Below, piece by piece: positions 19,229 through 27,845 of a DNA stretch of 64,000 nucleotides. Position numbers and translations under genes: made by a program. Source of the DNA: a virus; the IMG/VR virus record IMGVR_UViG_3300025151_000031, positions 1 through 64,000 of that record; one strand, written 5' to 3'. Under the pieces are notes generated by a model that was given only the letters and a program-made list of their open reading frames with translations, searched no databases and was not told where the DNA came from. Within the stretch, counting starts at the first letter, position 1; each line of letters opens with the position of its first letter.

Positions 19229-19492
19229 TTATTTATTTTCTTTTATAGCTATAAGTAACAGTACCAAGTATCCCATTAAATCATGTACTGTATCTTCAGT
19301 TGCATCATAAATACCCTTATTTTTTATGCGCATTAATTTATCATCAATGCGAGCACAAAGTGAGTCTATAGCACTCTGTTTGCTGAAAATATTAGCGGGC
19401 TTCAAGGCACTGTTACCATAAGCTTTGTTTTTATGTTTTAATAGTTGTGATATGTCTTTAAGTATTGTGTCTACTTCTTTATTAAATGTCAT
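19229..19492 (-). CDS. MazG-like / DUF1599-type nucleotide pyrophosphohydrolase-like protein (87 aa)
   Basis: Small all-helical protein. KNKAYGNSALKP, then SLCARIDDKLMRIKN and EDTVHDLMGYLVLL follow the pattern of DUF1599, a MazG-like all-alpha NTP-pyrophosphatase relative (K..YG, then D..aRi.dKl.Ri, then eDt..DL..Y). The acidic residues in the last two blocks would bind metal. A nucleotide-pool or modified-nucleotide role is inferred from the family. Its stop codon begins at the base immediately after the convergent giant gene's stop. It overlaps the upstream gene by 4 bp and is the last gene of the minus-strand block. Confidence 0.6.
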   Translation of the reverse strand: MTFNKEVDTILKDISQLLKHKNKAYGNSALKPANIFSKQSAIDSLCARIDDKLMRIKNKGIYDATEDTVHDLMGYLVLLLIAIKENK

Positions 19493-20232
19493 ATATAATA
19501 GTTTTTGTCAAAAATTTCATCTTTTTTATTCATAATACTGTATAGTTCAGCATCATCATCTAAGATTACTCCTAAATTATTTTCTAGTCTTTGTTTTCTT
19601 TTCTTGTTTTTATATAATATTTGTGCAATTTGACTGTTTATTTCTAATCCGTGAAATTTAAGTATTTGTTCTTTATAAGAACCGTCTAGTTCTGAGTATT
19701 TTCCATTTAAAAATAAATTGTAATTATCTACATGCTTAGTTGGTACATCAAAAAGAAACATTACAAACGTTTCTGAAACATCATAACGATCTATATAATT
19801 ACGAAATTGTTTTACTGCATTTTCAAATTTAAGAAACAAAGGATCTCCACTCCATCTGTAAAGCAATGCTATGCATCCTTCATGATCTGAAGTTCCTATA
19901 AAACAATTTATTAATAAATTATCATAAAAATATAATTTTCTTTCACCGCCCAACATAGGCATTACAAATAAGCTAGACTTGGTTTGAGAAGCTACAAATA
20001 ACTCATAAAATAAAATATTTCCTACAGTTCTTTTTTTGATTATATTTATTTTATAGGGACGATTTTTAATCTGTATCGTTTCCCCTAAAGATATAATCCG
20101 ACCTGTAGGAAATTCTAAAGAAATAATATTTCCTTTTACTTTATGAGTTTTAATAGCTTTTGTACCACCAGTAATCTTAATAGTTCTAGCATTTACTGGA
20201 TTTAAAATAGCCTTTTCACATTTAACTGGCAT
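19489..20232 (-). CDS. Conserved-type hypothetical protein (247 aa)
   Basis: I do not recognise a family. The N-terminal 80 residues are rich in short beta-strand segments (KVKGNIISLEFPTGRIISLGETIQI), resembling a small barrel. The middle part has GTSDHEGCIALLYRW and is followed by helices ending in a lysine-rich, then acidic tail. It overlaps the exonuclease gene upstream by 11 bp and the MazG-like gene downstream by 4 bp, so it is cotranscribed with nucleic-acid enzymes. A role in DNA or nucleotide metabolism is only suggested by this position. Confidence 0.6.
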   Translation of the reverse strand: MPVKCEKAILNPVNARTIKITGGTKAIKTHKVKGNIISLEFPTGRIISLGETIQIKNRPYKINIIKKRTVGNILFYELFVASQTKSSLFVMPMLGGERKLYFYDNLLINCFIGTSDHEGCIALLYRWSGDPLFLKFENAVKQFRNYIDRYDVSETFVMFLFDVPTKHVDNYNLFLNGKYSELDGSYKEQILKFHGLEINSQIAQILYKNKKRKQRLENNLGVILDDDAELYSIMNKKDEIFDKNYYI

Positions 20233-20998
20233 AAGATACTTTTAATTGTTTAACATCACTTACTACTAGCGATCCTGATAGATTAACCCCTATAGCGTCA
20301 AAAACTTGATCATATGTTTTTAAGATATGTACAAGTTTAAATGTCTCAGCAAATTTACAAACACCTTCGTAATATCCAAATTTTTCTACATATTTTTCTA
20401 TTACAATTTTCTCAAAGCCTATTTTTACTTTATTCAATAATTTATCCGCTGTTTTAGGTCCCACCTTTGGAATTCCTCCTATACCATCTGTTGGATCTCC
20501 CATTAAGGTTTGTTTCCATAAAAATCTATTAGCTTCTAATTTTGAAGTTTTTACAAACTCTGCAGTTCTAAAATTAAAATGAGTTCCTGCTACTTGATAT
20601 AATACATCTTTATCAGGGCTACAAATAATTGTACCGCTAGGTTTTGCATGCACAGCTACAAGGTCGTCTGCTTCTAACCCTGGAACATGATCGAACATCC
20701 ATTCCTGTTGAATATATTCTCTTAAAGCGTAGAATATAGGGGGTTTAGATCCTCCTTTTCTATTGTGTTTATAAGATTTAGTTTGTGCAACTTTATATCT
20801 AAAACACTTAGAAAGAGTAAGGAATCCTGCAAACCTGCTTGTTCCGCACATGGCTAACATGTGAAACAATCTATCATTTAAACCTTGAATAGCCTCTTCT
20901 AATGTTGGCTTACCCATTTCGTAATATAATAAACTATCTCCATCTATTAATGCAATTGGTCCCTTATCAGGTAATTGCAATACATCTAGTTCTTCCAT
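20222..20998 (-). CDS. 5'-3' exonuclease, FEN/PIN-domain type (258 aa)
   Basis: Phage flap/5'-3' exonuclease. Metal-binding acidic residues are visible in order: D19 and D21 (ALIDGDSL), E109-A-D-D112 (GLEADDLVA), D129 and D131 (SPDKD), and D168/D171 (GDPTDGIGG). The last runs into the helix-3-turn-helix DNA-binding motif GGIPKVGPKTADKLL. Length matches stand-alone phage enzymes of the T7 gp6/T5 FEN type. Expected roles are RNA primer removal and recombination-linked resection at the fork. It sits downstream of the structured element at 21019-21099. Confidence 0.88.
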   Translation of the reverse strand: MEELDVLQLPDKGPIALIDGDSLLYYEMGKPTLEEAIQGLNDRLFHMLAMCGTSRFAGFLTLSKCFRYKVAQTKSYKHNRKGGSKPPIFYALREYIQQEWMFDHVPGLEADDLVAVHAKPSGTIICSPDKDVLYQVAGTHFNFRTAEFVKTSKLEANRFLWKQTLMGDPTDGIGGIPKVGPKTADKLLNKVKIGFEKIVIEKYVEKFGYYEGVCKFAETFKLVHILKTYDQVFDAIGVNLSGSLVVSDVKQLKVSYAS

Positions 20999-21018
20999 AT
21001 TTTTAAATTTAAAGAATA

Positions 21019-21099
21019 AGGGGACATACGGGGTTCAAACCCGTATCCATAGCATCAGTGCACGTGTTGACACAGAACCGTTCCAAGAGGTAATCCCCT
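21019..21099 (-). ncRNA. tRNA-like structured RNA candidate between the rIIB-like and exonuclease genes
   Basis: On the minus strand an outer stem AAGAATA-GGGGA pairs with TCCCC-T-TATTCTT (one bulged T, arms extending slightly beyond the given ends), enclosing a perfect 7-bp hairpin ATACGGG-TTTGAAC-CCCGTAT that looks like a T-arm placed just before the 3' acceptor strand. An ACC/GGT mini-stem with a TTGG-containing loop sits at the D-arm position. It departs from a tRNA: loop position 56 is T rather than C, the T-like stem is 7 bp, and no clean 5-bp anticodon stem with a 7-nt loop is visible. Candidates are a degenerate tRNA, a tRNA-like element or an mRNA-processing structure. Folding was done by eye. 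Confidence 0.4.
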
Positions 21100-21113
21100 A
21101 TTCTTAATTAATA

Positions 21114-22292
21114 TTAAAGCTGAGTTAATTCAGTAAGAGTCTTACTGTCTTCTTTAGCTAAAGAGTCATACTCTTCAACTATCTTTTTACGCATCTCAGC
21201 CCATTCTTCATCAGTTTTAGCTGCATAAGTAGAACTATGATATATAGATCCATTTACACCTGCTAGCGAAGAGTGTACAAAATATTGAAGACATCTAGCT
21301 GCACCTGTTTCATCATCAGGCACCGCACCAATATGCATTGGGTCTACAAAAATGTTATGTATCTCACCACTTATACAGTTAATGTACTCTAAACCACCAA
21401 AATGAAGACCTTTAACACATGACATACGATCATTAGTGTTAACATAGCTCCAATCAGGTAATCTATGAGTACAACCAACTTTTATAAAATGATTTGGTTT
21501 ATCATAACCATTGTTGCCTTCGCAAAAGAAAGAATCACCGCCTCTACCCATAATAGCAGGCTGAAACAATCTTTCTTCTACATACTTTGGTAGTCCTTCT
21601 GACTCTATTTCACCAGTGTCAACGTTAAATGTTCTTTTGTACCGTGGTACTTCTTGACATTCACCGTTTTCGTCTGCTTCAAATTTAGTCAAAACTTCTT
21701 CAGATACTTTGTAACCATTTAGTAAACCTTCTTTGGTTATTTTCATTTGATACATAGTAGCTCTTCTTTCTGCAACTTCTTCGCTTAAACCATGTTCTTC
21801 CATCAGCTCTTTCTTTAATTGTGGATGAACATACTTAAGATTAATATAACTAAAGAATCTTTCACAAAATTCTTTACCCCATCCTTTCTTCATTTTAGTA
21901 CGAAGAACAGGGTTTCTTAACCATCTAGTCCACATTTTAACTAATGGCATAAAATCTAATCCTTTGTCCATAGACTCATAGATTCTTTCTACCAATGCTT
22001 CTGGCATCGGGATAGATGATACTATACCATTGTATTGTAAGAAAAACTCACCTGTAGCTTTGTTTACATGAATGTGTTCACACTTATCTTGAATAGTTTT
22101 AGTATAATCTACTATGGTAAGAGCTTCAAAAGCGCCTAAAGCAACTCTGTAGTCTTCCATGTTTTCTGCATTATTAGCTGTTTCAGCTATATCCTGCATT
22201 TTTGCATAGACTTCTTTATTGAAGTCTATACAAAACGGGGTATCCCCATAAGATCCTGAGATCTTATCATCGATAACGTTTATTGATATCAT
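21114..22292 (-). CDS. rIIB-like protein (392 aa)
   Basis: Partner of the rIIA-like gene immediately upstream (2-nt gap). Recognisable features of phage rIIB-like proteins are the N-terminal block with FEALTIVDYTK and the C-terminal segment DRMSCVKGLHFGGLEYINCISGEIHNIFVDP, which parallels the GLHVGSLEYA...V.VNP pattern of the family. The middle region IKMW..WLRNP and the AERRATMYQMKITKEG helix are lineage specific. In T4, rIIA and rIIB are membrane-associated and affect lysis inhibition and exclusion by lambda Rex; the biochemical role of the family is unresolved, and the same role here is not shown. Confidence 0.75.
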   Translation of the reverse strand: MISINVIDDKISGSYGDTPFCIDFNKEVYAKMQDIAETANNAENMEDYRVALGAFEALTIVDYTKTIQDKCEHIHVNKATGEFFLQYNGIVSSIPMPEALVERIYESMDKGLDFMPLVKMWTRWLRNPVLRTKMKKGWGKEFCERFFSYINLKYVHPQLKKELMEEHGLSEEVAERRATMYQMKITKEGLLNGYKVSEEVLTKFEADENGECQEVPRYKRTFNVDTGEIESEGLPKYVEERLFQPAIMGRGGDSFFCEGNNGYDKPNHFIKVGCTHRLPDWSYVNTNDRMSCVKGLHFGGLEYINCISGEIHNIFVDPMHIGAVPDDETGAARCLQYFVHSSLAGVNGSIYHSSTYAAKTDEEWAEMRKKIVEEYDSLAKEDSKTLTELTQL

Positions 22293-22294
22293 AA

Positions 22295-25093
22295 TTAATT
22301 ATTTTTATTTAAAGTTAATAAATTGATAGGTGGTTTCCAACCTAATCGTTGTTTAAATCCTAAGTAAGCATTGAGTTCTTTTTCAAAACCTTCCTTAGCA
22401 CAAGATAATTTAATATCCTCTATTTGATCTAGAAATAAAGCTATTGGCTCTAAGTATAATAACAAATCTTCATAAGCTATAATCATATCTTTGTCTATAA
22501 CATTATTACATGTTACATCTGTAAATACAAATAGTTCTTTAGATTTAGCTTTAATAGCATCTGGATCATCCTGATTAAGAGTGTCAAGAAATGAATTAAA
22601 ATCTATCATTTTCTTAAACATCTTCATCTGAGGTTCTTTTAGAAAGTTTCGCATACTATGAAATCCTGTTGTAGATGCAATATACTCTTGAATTTCTTCA
22701 TAGTTTTCATACATCTCTTTATTAACAAGTTTCATTTTATGCATAAACTTAGAATTTTCAAGTCTCATTGTATAACCAGTATACCATCTTACAATAGAAT
22801 GATCTACACTAAAATGATTATTATCAGTAGCTGTATAAAAGAATTCACTAATATGTTTACAGTAAGGATTAGATGTCATATGTTTGGCTACCTTATCATT
22901 TACTCTAAGCAATTGTGGTCTTTTCCAATTTAATTTGTTATCCTTTAAATATCCTTCAGAAGGCTCATCGCCATAATAAGCTCTAACAGGAGGATATTCC
23001 CAAAAGTAAACAGGCTCTTGATTTTGATCATCATAAGCATTAGGTCTATTAGGCCATACTTGATCATGAGTAGGATTCTGTTTTTCTAGAATCTTAGCAG
23101 CTAATATCAAATCTTCTTCATCCTGTTTATTACCATAATATGTAACAGTTTCAGTATTCATAAGATCTTGAGTACAAGGCTCAACTTTGTCCCAGATAAA
23201 ACCAGATTCACTTCTAGAATATTCAGATCTAGTATCCACTCTTAATGTAAAAGCAACTACCCTCTTTTGAATTTCTCTTCTAGCTTCAGGAGTTAGGTTA
23301 CTTAAAGCAGCTACTTCTTCTCTTTGTTTAGCTACTTTCTTAAATTCAGTTAACCATTCTTCATCCACCTCTATGTCATCATAATGAGAAATGTTCTCAG
23401 AAGACTTAAGAGCTTTAAAAACATTTTGAATTCTAGTTTTTTCTTTTTGATAGAAATTCATTTGTCTTGCTCTCTCCTTGTCATCAGAAATACTACCTAT
23501 AGTAGCAACACGTGCAGTATCAGTACCATCATGTTCAGATATTACATATATAGTCTCACCATCTTGAAGTTGTCTGATAGCATAAGCATCTTTCTTCCAA
23601 GAAAATTGAGTTTCTAGATCTTTAATATATATATTATGTTGTTCTTTACCAAAACCGTCCCAGTTCTCAAGTTTATCTCTTGTAACTGTTTCTTTCTTAG
23701 TACCCCAATCTTTATGTATATATATCTTTTTAATATCTGTGTTTTTACCAAATATAGTAGAAACATTACCAAATTTAATAGAAGTATCACCTGGAAACTT
23801 AGGGTTTAACTGATCTTTGTCAATTATATTAGATAATTTACTAAGAACAGAGTTACCTCTTGAGTCTCTAAGTATAGTACGACAATTAGCAATCCAAGTT
23901 ACAAAATCTGTATCTTCTAACTCTTTTTGAGCTATTTCTGTAGCCTCTGCTGCAGCACGATTAATTAGTTCTTGAACATAAGACTTAGTAGCCTCATTCC
24001 AAATAACTTTTTCACGTGATGGAGTAACGTCTACACCTTCTTGAAGAACAATTTCTTTACCTGTATCAGGATCTCTCATTACTTGTCTCATAGGACATTT
24101 AAAAGCAATAGCGCCCCACATGGTTTCCATTTCTAACTCTTTAAAGTTAATATGGCCATAGTTAATACCTGTAGTGGCATTCTCATCTTTTACTATAACA
24201 ATATGAGGCCTACTAAATACATAACTATCAGAAATAATAAGATTCTTAGAATTATGTAATACATCAGCATGAAAATTCATTTCTTGTTCAGCACCATTTT
24301 CATCTATAACAGTAAATTCAACATTATCAATATATAATAATTGTTCTTCTACTGCATCTATGAAACGACTTCTATTGTGTCTTTTTACACCAAAACTTAT
24401 CTCAGTATAATTAAGAGCGTATGTTTCTTCATAATAAACTTTAGTCCCATCTGAAAATGTTATAAAAGGATTTTCTTTACCTGTTTCTAAGTTAAACCTA
24501 GGTATAATAAAATCTGTTTTATAATTATAACAATTACATTTGAACTTTTTACCGTTGTGTACAGTTTCTATAGTATAGAAATCAACGCCTGTTGAGAGTG
24601 CGACTTTTGCACCCAAACCAAATGCGCCAAAATTCTCGCTAGTATTTCTTTTCGTAGAATAACCTAGCTCTAGAATTCCTTCTAATCTTCTATTACCAAT
24701 ACCTACACCACGATCTAGTACAGTAAATTTATCACAAAATCCAGTACCCTCATTCTGTTTATATGTAAGATGTACTTTATGCTCGTCAAGATTTAAATGT
24801 TCTCTATTATAATAAGAAGCATCATAATTACTATCTGTATATGCTTCTCCTTCTCGCTGAATATAGTAATCTTCTGGTTTCTTTTTACCCTCAATAATTT
24901 CTAATGCCATTTCCTTTTCACGTTGAGAGTCACATGCATTTGTAGTTAACTCTCTAACTGTTGATGGAATTGGCTGAGAATACTGAGAGGCTTGAAGAAT
25001 ATCAAAGACTAGCTTTTCAGCACCTTTGTTGATTTTCTTCTTGACACCCTCTTGTCCGCTTTGGATGTCACGATCAATTGTTTTAATACTCAT
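22295..25093 (-). CDS. rIIA-like GHKL-ATPase protein (932 aa)
   Basis: N-terminal Bergerat-fold (GHKL) ATPase: N-box E48..N52..D55 in VRELTTNACD, G1 box D127-RGVGIG, and a G2-type box FGAFGLGAK at 155-163. The C-terminal roughly 500 residues are unique and helical with many charged residues. This layout, with an rIIB-like gene directly downstream, matches phage rIIA proteins. Histidine kinases, Hsp90 and MutL share the ATPase fold but not this context or the C-terminal part. The start overlaps the upstream gene by 11 bp, indicating operon translation. Confidence 0.8.
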   Translation of the reverse strand: MSIKTIDRDIQSGQEGVKKKINKGAEKLVFDILQASQYSQPIPSTVRELTTNACDSQREKEMALEIIEGKKKPEDYYIQREGEAYTDSNYDASYYNREHLNLDEHKVHLTYKQNEGTGFCDKFTVLDRGVGIGNRRLEGILELGYSTKRNTSENFGAFGLGAKVALSTGVDFYTIETVHNGKKFKCNCYNYKTDFIIPRFNLETGKENPFITFSDGTKVYYEETYALNYTEISFGVKRHNRSRFIDAVEEQLLYIDNVEFTVIDENGAEQEMNFHADVLHNSKNLIISDSYVFSRPHIVIVKDENATTGINYGHINFKELEMETMWGAIAFKCPMRQVMRDPDTGKEIVLQEGVDVTPSREKVIWNEATKSYVQELINRAAAEATEIAQKELEDTDFVTWIANCRTILRDSRGNSVLSKLSNIIDKDQLNPKFPGDTSIKFGNVSTIFGKNTDIKKIYIHKDWGTKKETVTRDKLENWDGFGKEQHNIYIKDLETQFSWKKDAYAIRQLQDGETIYVISEHDGTDTARVATIGSISDDKERARQMNFYQKEKTRIQNVFKALKSSENISHYDDIEVDEEWLTEFKKVAKQREEVAALSNLTPEARREIQKRVVAFTLRVDTRSEYSRSESGFIWDKVEPCTQDLMNTETVTYYGNKQDEEDLILAAKILEKQNPTHDQVWPNRPNAYDDQNQEPVYFWEYPPVRAYYGDEPSEGYLKDNKLNWKRPQLLRVNDKVAKHMTSNPYCKHISEFFYTATDNNHFSVDHSIVRWYTGYTMRLENSKFMHKMKLVNKEMYENYEEIQEYIASTTGFHSMRNFLKEPQMKMFKKMIDFNSFLDTLNQDDPDAIKAKSKELFVFTDVTCNNVIDKDMIIAYEDLLLYLEPIALFLDQIEDIKLSCAKEGFEKELNAYLGFKQRLGWKPPINLLTLNKNN

Positions 25094-25448
25094 AACCTAA
25101 TTTTTGTTTTAATTTATTATAATACTTTTTTTGTTTATTAGTTAGCATCCAGCTTTGTGCTGGAAATACTCTTTGTTTGACACTACCTCCCGTAATATAT
25201 GATTGAGAAGGAATGCCATCTTTTAATCTCTCGTAATACCATTTGTGATTTGATTCTAGTGCCCCAGGTATATCATGATAACGTAATAAGCCATCTGAAT
25301 ATGCCCCACTAGCAGTTTTATATTTACCTTTAGTGTGTGAAAATGCACCAAAATACCTATAATTACCATTGTAAGTAATTGTTAGTAAATCACCTGGTTT
25401 GAGAGATTCATACCACTCATCAAGTGGCGTAATCTCTATTTTATCCAT
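25083..25448 (-). CDS. Hypothetical protein (121 aa)
   Basis: No family recognised. The sequence opens with an acidic segment, then ESLKPGDLLTITYNGNYRYFGAF, a strand-rich stretch that suggests a small beta domain (the PGDLLTI wording is common in barrel-like folds). It is aromatic-rich (many Tyr) with a basic C-terminus. It lies between the nuclease (1-nt gap) and the rIIA-like gene (11-bp overlap), so it is part of the same transcription unit. Confidence 0.6.
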   Translation of the reverse strand: MDKIEITPLDEWYESLKPGDLLTITYNGNYRYFGAFSHTKGKYKTASGAYSDGLLRYHDIPGALESNHKWYYERLKDGIPSQSYITGGSVKQRVFPAQSWMLTNKQKKYYNKLKQKLGYEY

Positions 25449-25449
25449 T

Positions 25450-25890
25450 TTATAAATTTTTAATAATCTCTATTGTTTCTCGTACCTGTTTTTGATTCTT
25501 AGGTACAAATAGTTTACATGATTTGTTGTTGTCTAATAAATGCTTTTTAAACATTTTCCATTTAATAGGAAAACGATCATTAGCAAAACCTTTACACTCT
25601 ATAATCCACGTACGATCTGGACACAAGAAGTCTGGCAAATATGTTACTGCTCTAACTTTTGTATCTGATTTATCCCTATAACCTTTTGTTGATTGTTCAT
25701 AGGTAGTTTCGTCATAATTATATGAATCTAGGAGAGTAAATTTCTCACTTTCGTATTCAAGAGGAATATTATTTTCTTTAAGTGTTTTATATGTAAAAGC
25801 TTCTAATTTTGATCTGAATTTTATTCCGTCTACTGTTGTTGATTTTGAATGTATTTTACCTTTACGTTTTCGTCTATATTTTTTAGCCAT
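25450..25890 (-). CDS. PD-(D/E)XK endonuclease, DUF1064/Holliday-junction type (146 aa)
   Basis: Small phage nuclease. Motifs: E31 in FRSKLEAFTY, D87 in YLPDFLCP, and E98-C-K100 in WIIECKG, the canonical PD...(D/E)xK core. The basic N-terminus (MAKKYRRKRKGK) is typical of DUF1064-like phage nucleases that act on branched DNA. Expected role: resolving replication or recombination intermediates before packaging. Its start lies 61 nt inside the 3' end of the primase gene, a long but credible overlap because the N-terminal TTVDGIKFRSKLEA pattern is family-like. Confidence 0.8.
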   Translation of the reverse strand: MAKKYRRKRKGKIHSKSTTVDGIKFRSKLEAFTYKTLKENNIPLEYESEKFTLLDSYNYDETTYEQSTKGYRDKSDTKVRAVTYLPDFLCPDRTWIIECKGFANDRFPIKWKMFKKHLLDNNKSCKLFVPKNQKQVRETIEIIKNL

Positions 25891-26852
25891 AATTTAGTTT
25901 TATTTAAACCATGAACAACAATGGCATCAGAAATATCTTTGCAATTCCAATCATGAGGTATACAAATATTTGTTAATTCAAATTTATCTGCAATTTTCTT
26001 AGCCATTGTTTGTCCAGGATTATCTAGTGATTCAAAATCATTATCATAAAATACAATTATTCTTTTGAATCTTGTTTGCAACATGCAGATTTGGGATCTA
26101 CTTGGCATTTGCATTTCACTTTGAAAAGCAATTGCTGGAAATCCCATAGCATTAAGGCACATAACATCCTTAAGGGAAGAAGTAATATAAATGTCATCAC
26201 CCTCTTCAGGTAATTGTTTAAGGCCTTGAATATCTTTTTTGCTAGTGTTGCTAAACCACTTAGTTTCTTTTTCATATGGAGCGTAAATTTTATATTTATT
26301 GTTAAACCTAAAAGCATAAGTAGGAGTTTTAACTTTGAATCTATTCTCATTAATCCAGTAATATGTAATAGGCTTAACTGCAAAGATACGCAAAATTTTC
26401 TTACTTATACCATATGGTTTCCAAAATTTCGCATCATCTAAATTCCAATTTCTACTCTTTATTTTAATAATAGTGACTTTCTTGTCAACATCTTGTTTAC
26501 CATAAAGTGTAGGAATCTTGGACCGCATTATTCCATTTGAACTTGCTAACTTTAAATTAAAATCACTGCTAATTTGAATTAAAGCTCCAGTAAATGTAAG
26601 ACCATATTTAAATTGAACATATCCAAAACAATTAAATGTGTGTTCAGGATGTCCAAAATCTTTGTATAATAAATTGCCATTATAATTAACTATAGAGGCT
26701 GAGGGTCTTCTATCTTCTCTCAGCTCACTACAAAATTTTTTATTAAGCTCTTTAAATACAGAACAATAATATTTAAATATGTCAAACTCTGTGATCTTTT
26801 CTAAAATTACTTCCGTGTGTAATATATCGTTACTTGGTCTTGATTTTATCAT
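25830..26852 (-). CDS. DNA primase with Toprim domain (340 aa)
   Basis: DnaG-type small phage primase. The Toprim-like core is clear: DIYITSSLKDVMCLNAMG, then FQSEMQMPSRSQ and IIVFYDNDFESLDNPGQTMAKKIADKF (acidic DND metal site). The N-terminal half has a CHC2-like region without obvious zinc cysteines (SASIVNYNGNLLYKDFGHPEHTFNCFGYVQFKYG). The open frame extends to 26900, but the extra 16 codons lie inside the perfect inverted repeat at 26871-26946, so I start at the Met giving MIKSRPSND. It would prime lagging-strand synthesis with the DnaB-like helicase encoded in the same block. Confidence 0.82.
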   Translation of the reverse strand: MIKSRPSNDILHTEVILEKITEFDIFKYYCSVFKELNKKFCSELREDRRPSASIVNYNGNLLYKDFGHPEHTFNCFGYVQFKYGLTFTGALIQISSDFNLKLASSNGIMRSKIPTLYGKQDVDKKVTIIKIKSRNWNLDDAKFWKPYGISKKILRIFAVKPITYYWINENRFKVKTPTYAFRFNNKYKIYAPYEKETKWFSNTSKKDIQGLKQLPEEGDDIYITSSLKDVMCLNAMGFPAIAFQSEMQMPSRSQICMLQTRFKRIIVFYDNDFESLDNPGQTMAKKIADKFELTNICIPHDWNCKDISDAIVVHGLNKTKLWLKNIDENVKVKYIQNQQQ

Positions 26853-26870
26853 AATAAGTGTGTTAAAAAT

Positions 26871-26946
26871 ATATGGGCAGAGAATTGTAATCAGTTTCAC
26901 AAAGTATAACAGGACGTTAATATTTAATTACTAACTCTGCCCATAT
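26871..26946 (-). ncRNA. Stem-closed structured leader upstream of primase
   Basis: ATATGGGCAGAG (26871-26882) and CTCTGCCCATAT (26935-26946) are perfect 12-nt inverted repeats enclosing 52 nt; a second inner pairing GTAAT/ATTAC extends the stem. On the minus strand it ends about 18 nt before the primase start codon. It could be an mRNA leader structure, a processing site or a hairpin promoter. No T-tract follows, so an intrinsic terminator is unlikely. Confidence 0.55.
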
Positions 26947-26955
26947 AGTATAAAA

Positions 26956-27062
26956 AGAGGAGCTCTCACATGCTTAACTGTCTGTTTCCCTATAGTAACA
27001 ACAAAACAAGTTTACATGTACGACTGAGAATAGCTTAATCTACTTACGCCGAGCACTCCTCT
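26956..27062 (-). ncRNA. Stem-closed structured element downstream of the SSB-like gene
   Basis: On the minus strand AGAGGAG-TG-CTC pairs with GAG-AG-CTCCTCT across about 85 nt (7 bp, a T.G and a G.A, then 3 bp). The 3' arm is followed by TTTTTATA, so the element could also act as a long terminator. It lies 10 nt from the element at 26871-26946, giving a tandem pair in a 217-nt intergenic region. It contains GCGTAAGTA (minus strand), also present at 37526-37534. Confidence 0.5.
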
Positions 27063-27069
27063 AAATCAA

Positions 27070-27825
27070 TTAAACCCAATCTTTGTTTTCATCATCTGCA
27101 GAAAACGGATCTTCTTCATCAGGAGTTACAACAGCCAACTCAGGCTTAAACTCTCCCCAATTAAGATCAGTAGCAAACTCTGCATTAAACGAACCATATT
27201 CATCGTTTAATGATTTAACAAATAGATCGTCTCTTTGCGGCTTAATTCTACCAAATACCTTAGTATATACTTGTTGATATTTACCATCCTTAACACCTAT
27301 TAATAGACGAACTTGATTTCCTTTAAGAGCAGTAACTAATTGTTTTAACTCAGCTATATCTCCAGTTACAATCTTTTCTATTGAATCAAAATAAACATTG
27401 TCACCAGGAGCAACATTAGCCCAAGCCTTAACGAAATTAATTAACGTCTCTTCACCAACAAACGCTTTTCTAGATGTTTCAGGATTTTGCCACCAATCAT
27501 AGCTAGGAGTTTCTTCACTCCATGTTCCTTGACCTGTAGCATTTAACCATTGAAACTTACCAGTTTTACTAGTTCGTTGTTTATTTTGCATTAAGATTTC
27601 TAATCTAGTAGTAAGATCTTCATTCTTAACCCAAAAAGATACTTTAAAATAATCCTCACCATTTAATTCTAAGAAATAATTTGGTTCTTGTTTTACTTTA
27701 ATATCCATAGCGTGTAGCTCTTCCATTGTTGGATTTATTGCTAACACATTAAAATTTGAGATTCCAGAATAACTTTTTATACTATTCATAACCTCTTGTT
27801 GCGAATCATTACTTGTAATTGCCAT
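27070..27825 (-). CDS. Probable single-stranded DNA-binding protein (251 aa)
   Basis: Beta-rich core (YFKVSFWVKNEDLTTRLEIL, QVRLLIGVKDGKYQQVYTKVF) followed by a flexible acidic tail ending PDEEDPFSADDENKDWV, the architecture of phage SSBs, whose acidic C-termini recruit replication partners. TGQGTWSEETPSYDWW and RKAFVGEETLINFVKAW are internal conserved-looking blocks. The position ahead of Sak4-like, helicase and primase genes fits. The OB fold is inferred, not seen directly; a gp32/gp2.5-like role is the best guess. Confidence 0.6.
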   Translation of the reverse strand: MAITSNDSQQEVMNSIKSYSGISNFNVLAINPTMEELHAMDIKVKQEPNYFLELNGEDYFKVSFWVKNEDLTTRLEILMQNKQRTSKTGKFQWLNATGQGTWSEETPSYDWWQNPETSRKAFVGEETLINFVKAWANVAPGDNVYFDSIEKIVTGDIAELKQLVTALKGNQVRLLIGVKDGKYQQVYTKVFGRIKPQRDDLFVKSLNDEYGSFNAEFATDLNWGEFKPELAVVTPDEEDPFSADDENKDWV

Positions 27826-27845
27826 ATTTAAATTTGTTTTTAATA

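Noticed and set aside
21019-21099. A standard tRNA gene
   Set aside because: T-loop position 56 is not C, the T-like stem is too long and no anticodon stem-loop can be drawn; kept only as a tRNA-like element.
22658-23617. Plus-strand ORFs of 77-91 codons inside the rIIA-like gene
   Set aside because: They are antisense shadows of a well-supported gene, with Cys/Ile/Ser-rich noise composition.
26853-26900. 16-residue N-terminal extension of the primase
   Set aside because: It lies within a perfect inverted repeat and adds a hydrophobic stretch not expected in a primase; the Met at 26852 gives a better start.
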